From: Comamonas sp. KCTC 72670
GTDB taxonomy: Bacteria > Myxococcota > Myxococcia > Myxococcales > Myxococcaceae
DNA: 64,000 nucleotides
Assembly: GCA_014656495.1 (NCBI GenBank)
Contig: BNCN01000003.1
Coordinates: 682,001-746,000, forward strand
Reading direction: 5' to 3'
A program made the position numbers and the translations under genes. Of this stretch, positions 1-8,733 are shown in pieces. Under the pieces are notes generated by a model, which did not search any database, was not told where the DNA came from, and saw only the letters and a list, made by a program, of their open reading frames with translations. The stretch's first letter is position 1. The number at the start of each line of letters is the position of its first letter.

Positions 1-1
1 C

Positions 2-406
2 CCGGACGACTTGTCCGCGGAGAGCGTGGCCGCGAAGGTGGGCATGCCCGCCGAGCAGGTCTTCAAGACGCTGGTGGCGCGCGGCGACCGCACCGGGGTG
101 TTGATGGCGGTGGTCCCCGGCAACGCGGAGCTGGACCTGAAGGCCCTGGCCCGGCTCAGCGGTGACCGCAAGGTGGACACGGTGCCGCTCAAGGAGCTGC
201 AGCCGCTGACGGGCTACGTCCGCGGCGGCTGCACGGCCATTGGCGGCAAGAAGGACTACCCCGTCTTCGTCGACGAGACGTTGGAGCTGTTCGACGTCAT
301 CGCCGTCTCCGCGGGCGTGCGCGGCACGCAGTTGCTGCTCGCGCCCGCGGACTACCTGCGGCTGACGAAGGCGAAGACGGGCCCCATCTCCCGCGACAAG
401 GGCTGA
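2..406 (+). CDS. ybaK: Cys-tRNA(Pro)/aminoacyl-tRNA deacylase, YbaK/EbsC family (5' end outside the window)
   Basis: This is the 3' part of a YbaK-type deacylase, which removes cysteine mischarged onto tRNA-Pro in the cytoplasm. The reading frame is open at the left edge, so the true start lies upstream; against E. coli YbaK about 25-30 residues are missing. The visible part has the family landmarks: PAEQVFKTLVARGD (the QVYKTL block), ELDLKALARL, the conserved TGYVRGGCTAIGGKK glycine-rich segment and the C-terminal SAGVRGTQLLLAP. It ends 10 bp from the convergent oxidoreductase gene. The TTG at 11 is in frame but is unlikely to be the start, because the homologous protein extends further. Confidence 0.88.
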   Translation, partial: PDDLSAESVAAKVGMPAEQVFKTLVARGDRTGVLMAVVPGNAELDLKALARLSGDRKVDTVPLKELQPLTGYVRGGCTAIGGKKDYPVFVDETLELFDVIAVSAGVRGTQLLLAPADYLRLTKAKTGPISRDKG

Positions 407-416
407 CGGGCCCGCC

Positions 417-1445
417 TCACGCGGACGCGCCAGGCGCGGGGACGAAGAGCACCTTGCCCGCGGTCATGTCCGCCGAGGCGATGCGCACCGCCTCCCCCGC
501 CGACTCCAGGGGAAGCCGCGCGCGCACGGGCGTCTCCAGCGTCTGTCCCACCAGTGAGGGCACACCCATCAGCGCCTTGATTTGCGCGGGGCCAAAGCCC
601 TGCCGGTGCCACTCCGACAGCCAGAAGCCCTCGACGCGCTTGCGGCCGAAGACGAGGTCGCTGGGGGCAATCCGGCACTCCTGCTCCGAGAGCGAGCCAT
701 ACACCGTGACGCTGCCGCCCTCGGGCAGCGCGTGCAGGAGCTGCCCGGTGAGGCGTCCCCCCACCGGGTCGAACGCGAGCGTCACCTCGAGCTCATGACA
801 GACGCGCTGGAGGCGCGTCTCGAACTCCGGCTCGTGGGTGCTCAGCACGTACTCCGCGCCCAAGTCATGAAGCAGCTCCACCTGCTCCGGACGCCGCACC
901 ACGTTCACCATGGGCACGCCGCGCCGCTTCGCGAGCGCCAGCAACATCCGCCCCATGGAGCCGGCCGCCGCCGTCTGCGCCAGCGCCTTGTGGTGGCCCT
1001 CCTTCGCGCGCTCCATCAGCACCCACGCGGTGAAGGGGTTGATGAAGAGGCTGGCCCCCTGCTCATCCGACACGTGCGAGCGCAGCGGCAGGCACTGCCC
1101 CAGGGGGACGGCGGCGTACTCCGCCCACAGGCCGTCCCCTTCGCCCGGGGCGACGCAGGCCACGCGGCGGCCCACCAGCAGCCTCCCCGCGACGCCCCCC
1201 GCCGCCACCACGGTCCCACTGGCCTCCAGGCCAGGCACCACGGGCAGCGGCTTGCGGATGCCGTATTGCCCTCGGACGAACATCAGGTCCGCCGGGTTGA
1301 TGGGCGCCGCCGCCACGCGCACCAGCACCTGCCCCGCGGAGGGCTTGGGCACCGGGAGGGATTCGACGCGCAGTGACTCGGGCCGGCCGTCATAGGCGGT
1401 GAGGACCAGCGCGCGCATCGTCTCGGGAACGGCGGAGCTCTTCAT
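417..1445 (-). CDS. MDR-family NAD(P)H oxidoreductase (quinone oxidoreductase / 2-enoyl reductase-like)
   Basis: A 342-residue medium-chain dehydrogenase/reductase without the zinc ligands of classical alcohol dehydrogenases. The N-terminal catalytic domain carries INPADLMFVRGQYG and the VPGLEASGTVVAAGG block seen in enoyl reductases and quinone oxidoreductases. The Rossmann part has AAAGSMGRMLLALAKRRGVP followed by VVRRPEQVELLHDLGAEYV, the usual nucleotide-binding and sugar-specificity region. I prefer the ATG at 1445 because AAAGG lies 7 nt ahead of it; an in-frame ATG at 1469 would add eight residues but has no ribosome site. It is divergent from the next gene across about 70 bp. The substrate cannot be told from sequence; mitochondrial-type trans-2-enoyl reductase (MECR) is the closest resemblance I can name. 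Confidence 0.8.
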   Translation of the reverse strand: MKSSAVPETMRALVLTAYDGRPESLRVESLPVPKPSAGQVLVRVAAAPINPADLMFVRGQYGIRKPLPVVPGLEASGTVVAAGGVAGRLLVGRRVACVAPGEGDGLWAEYAAVPLGQCLPLRSHVSDEQGASLFINPFTAWVLMERAKEGHHKALAQTAAAGSMGRMLLALAKRRGVPMVNVVRRPEQVELLHDLGAEYVLSTHEPEFETRLQRVCHELEVTLAFDPVGGRLTGQLLHALPEGGSVTVYGSLSEQECRIAPSDLVFGRKRVEGFWLSEWHRQGFGPAQIKALMGVPSLVGQTLETPVRARLPLESAGEAVRIASADMTAGKVLFVPAPGASA

Positions 1446-1515
1446 CAACAGACCTTTTTCGGCGCCCATGCGTGAAAGGGAGAGTTCCTGCCCGGCCTAC
1501 ATCCGTGGGGAGTCG

Positions 1516-2766
1516 ATGAACGCCACTCTATTGCAGCTCCATCATCGAGAGGCCTTCGAGCAGACCGTGACGCGCGCGCTCACGGCGGGCGCGGGGGCCG
1601 GCGTGCTGCACCTGGCGATGACGCGCCTCGGCGTCCCCCTGCCACTGGTCTGGATGGTGCCCGCCGCCGTCGTGCTGGGATGTGCACGAGGCGACAAGTG
1701 GGACCGCGGGCTGCTCGGGGGACTGGGCGTGCTGCTCACCGCGCTGCCGTATGCCCTGGGCATGGCGCCTGGGTGGACCGTGGCCTTCAGCGCCGCGGCG
1801 GCGGGGGCGCTGCTGGTGCGCTCGCGGCTCAGCGACCGTGGTGAGGACGGGCAGGTGGCGGACGCACGCCCCACCCTCTTCCACTTCGGGCTCGGCGCGG
1901 CGCTCTGCGCCGGACTCACGCTGGGGGGACTCGAGGTGGCCCGTGTCTTCGCCGCCCGGCTGGCGGACCTGGCCACCCCCGCGCTTCTCGGTGCGGGCGC
2001 GGTGGGCGGCATCCTGGGCCTCTTCGTGGGACTGAGCTCTGTCGCGGCGCACCTCGCCCTCTCCGCGGACCCGGTGGAGGCGCGCGTGGAGGCCTTGCTG
2101 CCGCAGCTCTCCGGAGACTTCCATGCGCTGACGGAGCGGGCCCTGCGCCTCTACCGGCAATGCGGCCAATCGCTGGCGCTGCTTCCACGCGAGCCCGCGC
2201 GCGAGGAGCTGGCGCGCACCCTGGGCCGGATGACCCGTGACGCGGCGGAGCTGGCCTCGGAGTGGGCGGGCGTGGAGGCGCAGCTCGAGGAGCGCGCGCA
2301 GGCGGAGCTGCAAGCCGAGCGCGAGGACCTGGAACGCAGCGCCCGGGCCTGCACGGACCCGGTCGCCCGCCGTCAATTGGAGGTGGCGGCGGCGTCATTG
2401 GCGGAGGAGGTCGAGCGGCTGGGGTCGTTGAAACACCGCCGCGAGCGCATCCTCGCCCGCCTGCGCGCGGAGGTCGCCCAGTTGGAGCGGGCCCGGGTCG
2501 CGCTCCTTTCGCTGCGCAGTGGACAGGCCCAGCTGAAGGCCGCCGAGCTGTCCGCGCTGGCCCGCCGCTTCCGCGCCCTGTCCTCGGTCCCCTGGGAGGA
2601 AGGGCAGGCCATGGACGCCATGGCCTCTCAAGCCAGCCTGGGCATATCCGCAGTGATTCAGGGCACTTCCATGCACTCGTCCGCTGGGGAAACCCACGCG
2701 CCGGAGCGGGATGGGAGCGCCGACGCCCGCCTGGCCGCCGAGGTGCCGAGGGTCCGTGAAACATGA
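1516..2766 (+). CDS. Membrane protein with C-terminal coiled coil, unknown function
   Basis: I do not recognise a family. The 416-residue product has about four hydrophobic helices in its first 185 residues (for example PLPLVWMVPAAVVLGCA, LGVLLTALPYALGMA and LLGAGAVGGILGLFVGL). A long acidic/arginine-rich coiled coil with many Glu-Arg and Ala-Glu heptads fills about residues 210-370. A short polar tail follows. The ATG at 1516 follows GGGGAG at 1507-1512. A frame open further upstream (from 1399) overlaps the divergent oxidoreductase start and lacks a ribosome site. The topology suggests a membrane-anchored cytoplasmic coiled coil, perhaps structural or scaffolding; this is inference only. 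A stem-loop follows the stop. Confidence 0.7.
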   Translation: MNATLLQLHHREAFEQTVTRALTAGAGAGVLHLAMTRLGVPLPLVWMVPAAVVLGCARGDKWDRGLLGGLGVLLTALPYALGMAPGWTVAFSAAAAGALLVRSRLSDRGEDGQVADARPTLFHFGLGAALCAGLTLGGLEVARVFAARLADLATPALLGAGAVGGILGLFVGLSSVAAHLALSADPVEARVEALLPQLSGDFHALTERALRLYRQCGQSLALLPREPAREELARTLGRMTRDAAELASEWAGVEAQLEERAQAELQAEREDLERSARACTDPVARRQLEVAAASLAEEVERLGSLKHRRERILARLRAEVAQLERARVALLSLRSGQAQLKAAELSALARRFRALSSVPWEEGQAMDAMASQASLGISAVIQGTSMHSSAGETHAPERDGSADARLAAEVPRVRET

Positions 2767-2774
2767 GCGGCGCG

Positions 2775-2804
2775 TCACGGTCGTGGCGCTTTGCCACACC
2801 GTGA
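2775..2804 (+). terminator. Stem-loop after the coiled-coil membrane protein
   Basis: TCACGG-tc-GTGGC, loop gcttt, GCCAC-a-CCGTGA: 11 pairs interrupted by a small internal loop, nine bases after the stop codon. There is no U-run, so intrinsic termination is possible but not assured. Confidence 0.5.
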
Positions 2805-2860
2805 CACAAGCGCTCGGCAGCTTCTTTGGGGGAGGGCATGGAGCCTGGGGAGCATTGGGC

Positions 2861-2866
2861 TACAAT
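2861..2866 (+). promoter_or_regulatory. Candidate -10 box for the EAL gene
   Basis: TACAAT matches the sigma-70 -10 consensus at five of six positions and ends 8 nt before the ATG at 2875. No Shine-Dalgarno sequence precedes that ATG, so transcription may start at or next to the start codon (leaderless mRNA). I see no good -35 hexamer at the right distance. Confidence 0.4.
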
Positions 2867-2874
2867 TTCCACAC

Positions 2875-4062
2875 ATGAGCCTGCCCCTCTCGTCCGCTCC
2901 AGCTCCCGCCTGGCTGTGGAAAGGTGACGAGCCAAGCGTCACGTCCGTCTTCCAGCCCATCGTGGACCTGCTGCGCGGCGAGGTCATCGGACACGAAGTG
3001 CTGTCGCGAGGACCGGGCGAGTTCCGCGAGCCGCACGTGCTCTTCACGCAAGCTCGCCTGGAAGGCTACACGTGGGAGCTGGAGCGCGCGTGCTGGACGT
3101 CCGCGCTGCGCTGCATCTCCACGCTGCCCGAAGCGCAGCGCCGTGCACCCTTCTTCTTCAATGTCAGCCCGGACGTGCTGAGCGACCCGCGCTTCGGTGA
3201 TGGCTCCACCGAGGAGCTGCTCGCTCGCTACGGACTGAACCCGAAGAACCTGGTGCTCGAAATCACGGAGAAGGCGGCGTTCGAGGACAACGCCCTGCTC
3301 CAGCGGCTGACGAAGCAGTGCTCGGCGCTGGGCTTCGGCATCGCGCTGGACGACTTCGGCGCGGGGCACTCCGGGTTGGTGACGCTGGTCCACAGCGCGC
3401 CGCAATTCATCAAGCTGGACCAGGCGCTGGTGCGCGACATCCACCGGCACAGCTACCAGCAGCACCTGGTGAAATCGCTGGTGGCCTTCGCTGCCAGCGT
3501 GAATGCCACGCTCATCGCCGAGGGCGTGGAGACGTGGGACGAGCTGGCCGTGCTGCTCCGGCTGGGCATCCGTCACGCGCAGGGCTACCTCGTCGCCCGG
3601 CCCGCGCCCGCCCCGGTGCTCCCCAGCGTCGAGTTCGAGGCGCGACGCCATGAGGCCATGCGCGCGCTCGACTTCCGCGAGGACGAGGACGACGAGACGG
3701 TGGGCAGCATGGTCATCCGCCGCGTCTGCGTGGAGCGGCAGGTGGCCGCCGAGGAGCTGGAGCGGTTCTTCCAGCAGAAGGCGGACGTGGACCACGTCGC
3801 CGTGATTCAGGGCGAGCGGCTGGAGGCGCTGGTGCTGCGGCGGCACTCGGCGGCGAAGGGCGCCACGCACGCGGCCCCGCTGGTGGTCGAGGACCGGATG
3901 GCCATCACCACGCTGGCGCGGCTCGCCATGGAGCGCACGCCCGAGGCCCTCTATGACCCCGTGGCGGTGACCGATGCCCAGAAGCGCTTCCTGGGCACCG
4001 TCACGATGCAACAGCTCATCCGCCGCGTCGCGGAGCTGCTGGAGCGCCGGCCGCCGGCGTAA
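2875..4062 (+). CDS. EAL-domain protein (c-di-GMP phosphodiesterase-like) with C-terminal regulatory region
   Basis: A 395-residue cytoplasmic protein. Residues about 20-255 form an EAL domain, which hydrolyses or binds cyclic di-GMP. The signature is EVL rather than EAL (VIGHEVLSRG). The other active-site blocks are present: NVSPDVL, LEITEKAAF, ALDDFGAGHSG, IKLDQALVRDI, LIAEGVET and QGYLVARP. Metal-binding acidic residues and the general-base region therefore look intact, and activity is plausible. Residues about 285-390 have no transmembrane segment and resemble a degenerate CBS/GGDEF-type module (ending LGTVTMQQLIRRVAELLE); I infer a regulatory role. With the PilZ protein at 8.3 kb it is one of two c-di-GMP-related genes here. 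The stop abuts the stop of the convergent lipoprotein gene. Confidence 0.85.
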   Translation: MSLPLSSAPAPAWLWKGDEPSVTSVFQPIVDLLRGEVIGHEVLSRGPGEFREPHVLFTQARLEGYTWELERACWTSALRCISTLPEAQRRAPFFFNVSPDVLSDPRFGDGSTEELLARYGLNPKNLVLEITEKAAFEDNALLQRLTKQCSALGFGIALDDFGAGHSGLVTLVHSAPQFIKLDQALVRDIHRHSYQQHLVKSLVAFAASVNATLIAEGVETWDELAVLLRLGIRHAQGYLVARPAPAPVLPSVEFEARRHEAMRALDFREDEDDETVGSMVIRRVCVERQVAAEELERFFQQKADVDHVAVIQGERLEALVLRRHSAAKGATHAAPLVVEDRMAITTLARLAMERTPEALYDPVAVTDAQKRFLGTVTMQQLIRRVAELLERRPPA

Positions 4063-4338
4063 TCAAGGACACGGCCGCGGCGCGATTCGCACGACCTGGT
4101 AGTCCGACTTGATTCCCCAGTTCACCCGGCCCCCGCCACAGGTGCAGCCCGACTGCCCGACGAGCTGGGTGTGGCCACTGTCCCGGTAGAACTCGTACCA
4201 GAACTCGAGGGCACACGAGGCGAGCGCCGCTTCCCGTGTGTCGAGCGGCGGCTCCGCGTCCGCCGGCTCCACGCCGCCACAGCCCGCCAGCAACCCCGCC
4301 ATCAGCACCGCGCGCTTCATGAATCGCCGTCCCTGCAT
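4063..4338 (-). CDS. Small Cys-rich lipoprotein
   Basis: A 91-residue predicted lipoprotein. The hydrophobic stretch MKRAVLMAGLLAGC ends in a good lipobox (LLAGC), so the mature protein would begin with the acylated cysteine. The mature part has three further cysteines near the middle (ALASCALEFWYEF and SGCTCGGG), one near the C-terminus (RPCP) and a YRDSGHTQLVGQSG segment. I associate that pattern with small myxobacterial secreted proteins of the DUF6289 type, from memory and without a check. The ATG at 4338 has AGGAGG six bases upstream; an internal ATG at 4320 is the alternative. The function is unknown. Confidence 0.6.
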   Translation of the reverse strand: MQGRRFMKRAVLMAGLLAGCGGVEPADAEPPLDTREAALASCALEFWYEFYRDSGHTQLVGQSGCTCGGGRVNWGIKSDYQVVRIAPRPCP

Positions 4339-4709
4339 GTCCGCCTCCTGGGTTGGACGCCATGTATTTCAGTTTTGACCGAGATTGCGGGGATGATTCC
4401 TGTCCGTAAAGGACTTGAGCGGTGAGACGTCCAGTCGTCATCACGGGTTGCGCGGTGGGTTTGAGACACTCCAGACGGGTCAAACACAACACTGTCTGTT
4501 TCAACCCGGAGGCGCCAGCCATTCACTTGCGCTCTCCGTGAAACCCCTCATTGCGTTTCGTCTTGTTTTATAAGAAGAAACCGCGAGCCACTCACGCCAT
4601 CAAGTTGCACTGGCAAGAGGGCGAGCGCCTCCACCCCATCTCAGGCACTGACGCTCAATCCACGCCCTGGCTCCAGGAGGAAGGCCGGGGTGTATCAGGA
4701 GAGGTTCGC
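4339..4709. other. Gene-free region between divergent lipoprotein genes
   Basis: 371 bp with no convincing gene, and visibly less GC-rich than its surroundings. It contains the ribosome site of the leftward lipoprotein, a TATAAG at 4569-4574 that could be a -10 element for the RCC1/MopE gene, and AGGAGAG at 4697-4703 serving the TTG start at 4710. The RCC1/MopE frame stays open back to an ATG at 4551, but the extra 53 residues do not look like a signal peptide. Confidence 0.5.
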
Positions 4710-7541
4710 TTGAATCGCCAGACAGCGCCGCTGCGCGCGGCCGTGTTTCGTCGAAGTGCATGGATATTGGCGTGTCTCGCCGTGGGCTGCGGAGAAGTTC
4801 CGCCCGAAGACGACATGCTCTCGCATACACAGGTTCGCCAGTCGCGACGCGCGGGCCCGCTCACCGTGACGCGGGTGGCCGCGGGCGCGTATCACTCCAT
4901 CGCCCTGCGCAGTGATGGCGAGGTCTGGACGTGGGGCCAGAACTCGGATGGACAGTTGGGGCGGGGAGCCGTCAGCGCCACGCCCGAGACAGCACCTCTC
5001 CCCGTGGCCCTTCCGGGGCTCATGACCGCGGTCGCGGCGGGTTCCGGTCACTCGCTGGCCATCGATGCGCTGGGCCATGTCTGGGCCTGGGGACGCAACA
5101 ACCGGGGACAGGCTGGCAGTGCGCTCACGGATGGACCGGTCCTGACGCCGGTGCAGGTCGCGCTGCCGGTCCCCGCTGTCGCCATCGCGGCTCGCGCGGA
5201 CTACTCGCTGGCGGTCGATGAGAACGGTGACGTCTGGGCCTGGGGGCAGAATACCGACGGAGAGCTGGGGCAACACGCGGCGGATACGCAGCCGCATCCC
5301 ACGCCGGTCAAGGTTCAGTTCCCGCAGGCAACGGCGCAGGGCAACTGCACGCCGACGAATCCCTTGGACCTCAACCGCGTCGTGGATGTCGCGGCGGGTG
5401 GCCATCACGTCCTGGCACTGACGCGCACCGGCTGCATCTGGGCCTGGGGACGCAATGACGCCGCGCAGGTTGGAACGGGAACCGAGACCTCGACGCCCGT
5501 CCTGGTGCCGACGCTGGTGCGAAACATCGCACGTGCGAAGGCAATTGCCGCGGGCGAGGCGCATTCACTCTTCTACGATGACGAGGCCAGCGGAATCGTG
5601 TGGGCCTGGGGCCTGAACACGTCCGGACAGGTCGGGCGCGAATACATCGCGACCACGCCTCCGCCCCCGAGGCAAGTCGTCCGGACACCTTTCCTCATCA
5701 ACGCCAGCGAGGCCTCGGCAGCGGGGATCGCCGCGGGCGACGACTTCTCCCTCTTCATTCTAGGCTCCCCGATGGGCAGCCTGCGCACCTGGGGCGCCAA
5801 CACGCATGGCCAGCTCGCCAATCTCACCCAAGTGCTTCAGTCGACGCCGGACTTCGCCTTGAGATGGGACGATTACTGGCAGAACTACGACAGCCATGTC
5901 GAGGGCACCACGCACGTGGCGGCTGGAGCACGTCACGGCCTGGCGGTTCGAATCCTCTCGTACGACGGATACGACGTTTGCCCCATCGTGTGGTCCTGGG
6001 GCGACAACAGCCAGGGGCAACTTGGCACGGGCAGCCTGACCCACAACATGAGCACCCATGTCCAGCCCGGCCTCCCGCTCCGGCGTTACTTCATGGACGC
6101 GGATGGAGACGGCTTCGGCGACGCAAGCCGACCCTTGTACTCCTGTCGCCCGGATGTCCCACCGGGCTACTCGGAGCGGGTGGGCGACTGCGACGACACC
6201 GAAGCGGACGTTCATCCCGAAGCCGAGGAGGTCTGCGACGGCATCGACAACAACTGCAACGGCGAAGTCGACGAGAACGGCTGCGGCAGCTTCTGGTACC
6301 GCGACGCCGACGGCGACGGCTACGGCGACCCGAGCATCTCCATCCGCTCCACGACGCAGCCGACCGGCTACGTCGCGAATGCGACGGATTGCAATGACCA
6401 GAACGCGAGCGTGCACCCGGGCCACGCGGAGCTCTGCGACAACGTCGACAACAACTGCAACGGACAGGTGGACGAAGGCGCGGGCACCCGCTGGTATCGA
6501 GACGCGGATGGCGACGGCTACGGGAACGCGAGTGTCTCCGTCATCGCCTGTGCGCGTCCCACCGGCTACGTGGCCAACGCGAACGACTGCAACGACAACA
6601 ACGCGCAGGTCCACCCCGGCCGCTCCGAGGTCTGCGACAACATCGACAACAACTGCAATGGCCAGGTGGATGAGGGCGTCGGCTCCTACTGGTACCGCGA
6701 CGCGGACGGCGACGGCCTCGGAAATAGCAGTGTCTACGTGCTCGCCTGTGGCCGGCCTGCTGGCTACGTGGCCAACGCGGACGACTGCAACGACAACAAC
6801 GCCAGCGTTGGCGGAGTCCAGCAATACTTCCGGGACGCGGATGGAGATGGCTTCGGCAACCCGTCGATTTCCACGTGGGCTTGCTCGCGCCCCACGGGCT
6901 ACGTCCAGGACTCCGCGGACTGCAACGACAACAACGCCCAGGTGCATCCCTACAGGACCGAGGTCTGCGATGGCCTGGACAACAACTGCAACGGGCAGGT
7001 GGATGAAGGCGTCGGCGCCACCTACTACCGGGACGCGGATGGCGACGGCTGGGGCAACGGTCAGGCGCCCATCCAGGCCTGCTCACGGCCCGCCGGGTAC
7101 GTGACGAACGCCAGCGACTGCAACGACGCCAACCCGAGCATTGGTGAGCCCACCGTGTTCTACCGGGACGCGGATGGCGACGGTTGGGGCAATGGACAGT
7201 CTCCCACCTACGCGTGCTCGCAGCCGGCTGGGTATGTCCGGAACGCCAGTGACTGCAACGACTCCAATCCGGGTGTTGGAGAACCCACCGTCTGGTACCT
7301 GGATGGAGACGGGGACGGCTATGGCAACGGTGGCATCTGGCAGTACGCGTGCAACCGTCCGGGCGGTTACGTCTCCAATGGCATCGACTGCAACGACTCC
7401 AACGCGAGCATCCATCCCGGGATGGCCGAGTCGTGCATGGATTACATCGACAACAACTGCGACGGATACATCGCGCCGTACTGCGGCTCGAATCCGAACC
7501 CCTGGCCGTGTCCTCCGGGACAGAGCTGCCAGGAGCCGTGA
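4710..7541 (+). CDS. RCC1-propeller lipoprotein with eight MopE-type metal-binding repeats
   Basis: A 943-residue predicted lipoprotein; VFRRSAWILACLAVGC is the signal with its lipobox. I chose the TTG at 4710 because AGGAGAG lies six bases upstream and the signal then sits at the N-terminus. Residues about 45-450 contain seven RCC1 units (VWTWGQNSDGQLG, VWAWGRNNRGQAG and so on), enough for one complete seven-bladed propeller. Residues about 455-930 contain eight copies of the DADGDGYG...DCND module found in MopE-like proteins. Five carry the CDxxDNNCNG extension or a close variant, and three are short copies without it. The Asp-rich loops imply calcium or another metal. It is probably surface exposed. 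A stem-loop follows at 7611. Confidence 0.85.
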   Translation: MNRQTAPLRAAVFRRSAWILACLAVGCGEVPPEDDMLSHTQVRQSRRAGPLTVTRVAAGAYHSIALRSDGEVWTWGQNSDGQLGRGAVSATPETAPLPVALPGLMTAVAAGSGHSLAIDALGHVWAWGRNNRGQAGSALTDGPVLTPVQVALPVPAVAIAARADYSLAVDENGDVWAWGQNTDGELGQHAADTQPHPTPVKVQFPQATAQGNCTPTNPLDLNRVVDVAAGGHHVLALTRTGCIWAWGRNDAAQVGTGTETSTPVLVPTLVRNIARAKAIAAGEAHSLFYDDEASGIVWAWGLNTSGQVGREYIATTPPPPRQVVRTPFLINASEASAAGIAAGDDFSLFILGSPMGSLRTWGANTHGQLANLTQVLQSTPDFALRWDDYWQNYDSHVEGTTHVAAGARHGLAVRILSYDGYDVCPIVWSWGDNSQGQLGTGSLTHNMSTHVQPGLPLRRYFMDADGDGFGDASRPLYSCRPDVPPGYSERVGDCDDTEADVHPEAEEVCDGIDNNCNGEVDENGCGSFWYRDADGDGYGDPSISIRSTTQPTGYVANATDCNDQNASVHPGHAELCDNVDNNCNGQVDEGAGTRWYRDADGDGYGNASVSVIACARPTGYVANANDCNDNNAQVHPGRSEVCDNIDNNCNGQVDEGVGSYWYRDADGDGLGNSSVYVLACGRPAGYVANADDCNDNNASVGGVQQYFRDADGDGFGNPSISTWACSRPTGYVQDSADCNDNNAQVHPYRTEVCDGLDNNCNGQVDEGVGATYYRDADGDGWGNGQAPIQACSRPAGYVTNASDCNDANPSIGEPTVFYRDADGDGWGNGQSPTYACSQPAGYVRNASDCNDSNPGVGEPTVWYLDGDGDGYGNGGIWQYACNRPGGYVSNGIDCNDSNASIHPGMAESCMDYIDNNCDGYIAPYCGSNPNPWPCPPGQSCQEP
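6080..7490 (+). repeat. Eight tandem MopE-type modules inside the RCC1 lipoprotein gene
   Basis: Each copy encodes an aromatic residue, then D-x-D-G-D-G-x-G, a cysteine-containing segment ending in GYV, then DCND/DCDD. Copies 1, 2, 3, 5 and 8 continue with HP...E-C-D..DNNCNG or a variant. Copies 4, 6 and 7 stop early (about 46 residues instead of about 65). The pattern suggests internal duplication with loss of the second half. Confidence 0.8.
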
Positions 7542-7610
7542 TGGCTTCAAGCCACCACGAACTCGCACTCCCCGTGGGCTGATGACCCACCCCACGGAGC
7601 ACGAATGAGA

Positions 7611-7638
7611 CGCGGCCCCGGAAGCCCCCGGGGCCGCG
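7611..7638. terminator. Strong stem-loop between convergent genes
   Basis: CGCGGCCCCGG, six-base loop, CCGGGGCCGCG: an 11-bp perfect stem. It lies 69 bp after the RCC1/MopE stop and 112 bp from the stop of the leftward DUF192 gene, so it may end transcription from both sides. There is no long U-run. Confidence 0.55.
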
Positions 7639-7749
7639 GGCCGTTTCACGCGGGCGAGCGTCGGGCGTGCTCGCCCAGCACGCAACGCCCCTTGAAACGG
7701 ACTGCGAGCGGCGCCTCCGTCAGCGACCTGGCGCACGGCCTCCCAACGC

Positions 7750-8309
<560 letters not shown>

Positions 8310-8313
<4 letters not shown>

Positions 8314-8708
8314 GAGTGCGAGTGCAGCGGCTTGTTGAGCAGCTTCTCCGTCAGCTCGCCGCCGAGGCTGTCGGACATCAGCCCCTCCACGACGGTCTCG
8401 AACTCCACCCGCTGCGCCTCGCTGCTGTAGATGAAGCGGATGCCCATGCCGGGCTCGTCCGCGTCCGCCTTGGACCAGACGACCTCGCCCAGCAGCTCGA
8501 AGGGGGCCTCCCGGTGCGGCACGGTCAGCTTGAACAGGAAGCGCGTGCCGATGGGCAGTGGCTTCTTGGTCTTGATGAACGTCCCACCCTTGCTGATGTT
8601 CTTCGTGTAGTCGGCGAAGAACGAGTTGAGTTTCTTGTAGTCGACCTTCAGCTCGATGGGCGCCCGCCCGTTCTGGCGGTGCTCTGGACCTGTCTTCTGT
8701 TCGGACAT
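8310..8708 (-). CDS. PilZ-domain protein, Myxococcus-specific subtype
   Basis: A 132-residue cytoplasmic PilZ protein. The c-di-GMP signature is present in slightly altered form: RQNGR (RxxxR) near residues 11-15 and NISKGGTFI in place of (D/N)xSxxG. It is followed by the typical beta strands FLFKLTVPHREAPFELLGEVVWSK and GMGIRFI. The sequence fits the paralogous PilZ family that is abundant in myxobacteria. The start at 8708 lacks a Shine-Dalgarno sequence, but a TATACT box ends 10 nt upstream on the coding strand. It is first in a two-gene unit with the DUF192 lipoprotein. Confidence 0.87.
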
Positions 8709-8718
8709 GCTGGCCGGG

Positions 8719-8724
8719 AGTATA
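8719..8724 (-). promoter_or_regulatory. Candidate -10 box for the PilZ gene
   Basis: TATACT on the minus strand, five of six matches to the consensus, ends 10 nt before the PilZ ATG. It sits in a 25-bp divergent spacer shared with the Shine-Dalgarno sequence (AGGAGAGG) of the rightward metallopeptidase gene. Confidence 0.4.
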
Positions 8725-8733
8725 GGAGAGGCC

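Noticed and set aside
4016-4522. A 168-codon minus-strand frame overlapping the small lipoprotein
   Set aside because: It overlaps the lipoprotein in another frame and reads into the EAL gene; the lipoprotein frame has a signal, a lipobox and AGGAGG.
6080-7490. Possible CRISPR or satellite array
   Set aside because: The periodicity is protein-coding (MopE modules of two lengths) with diverged units and no spacer-repeat structure.
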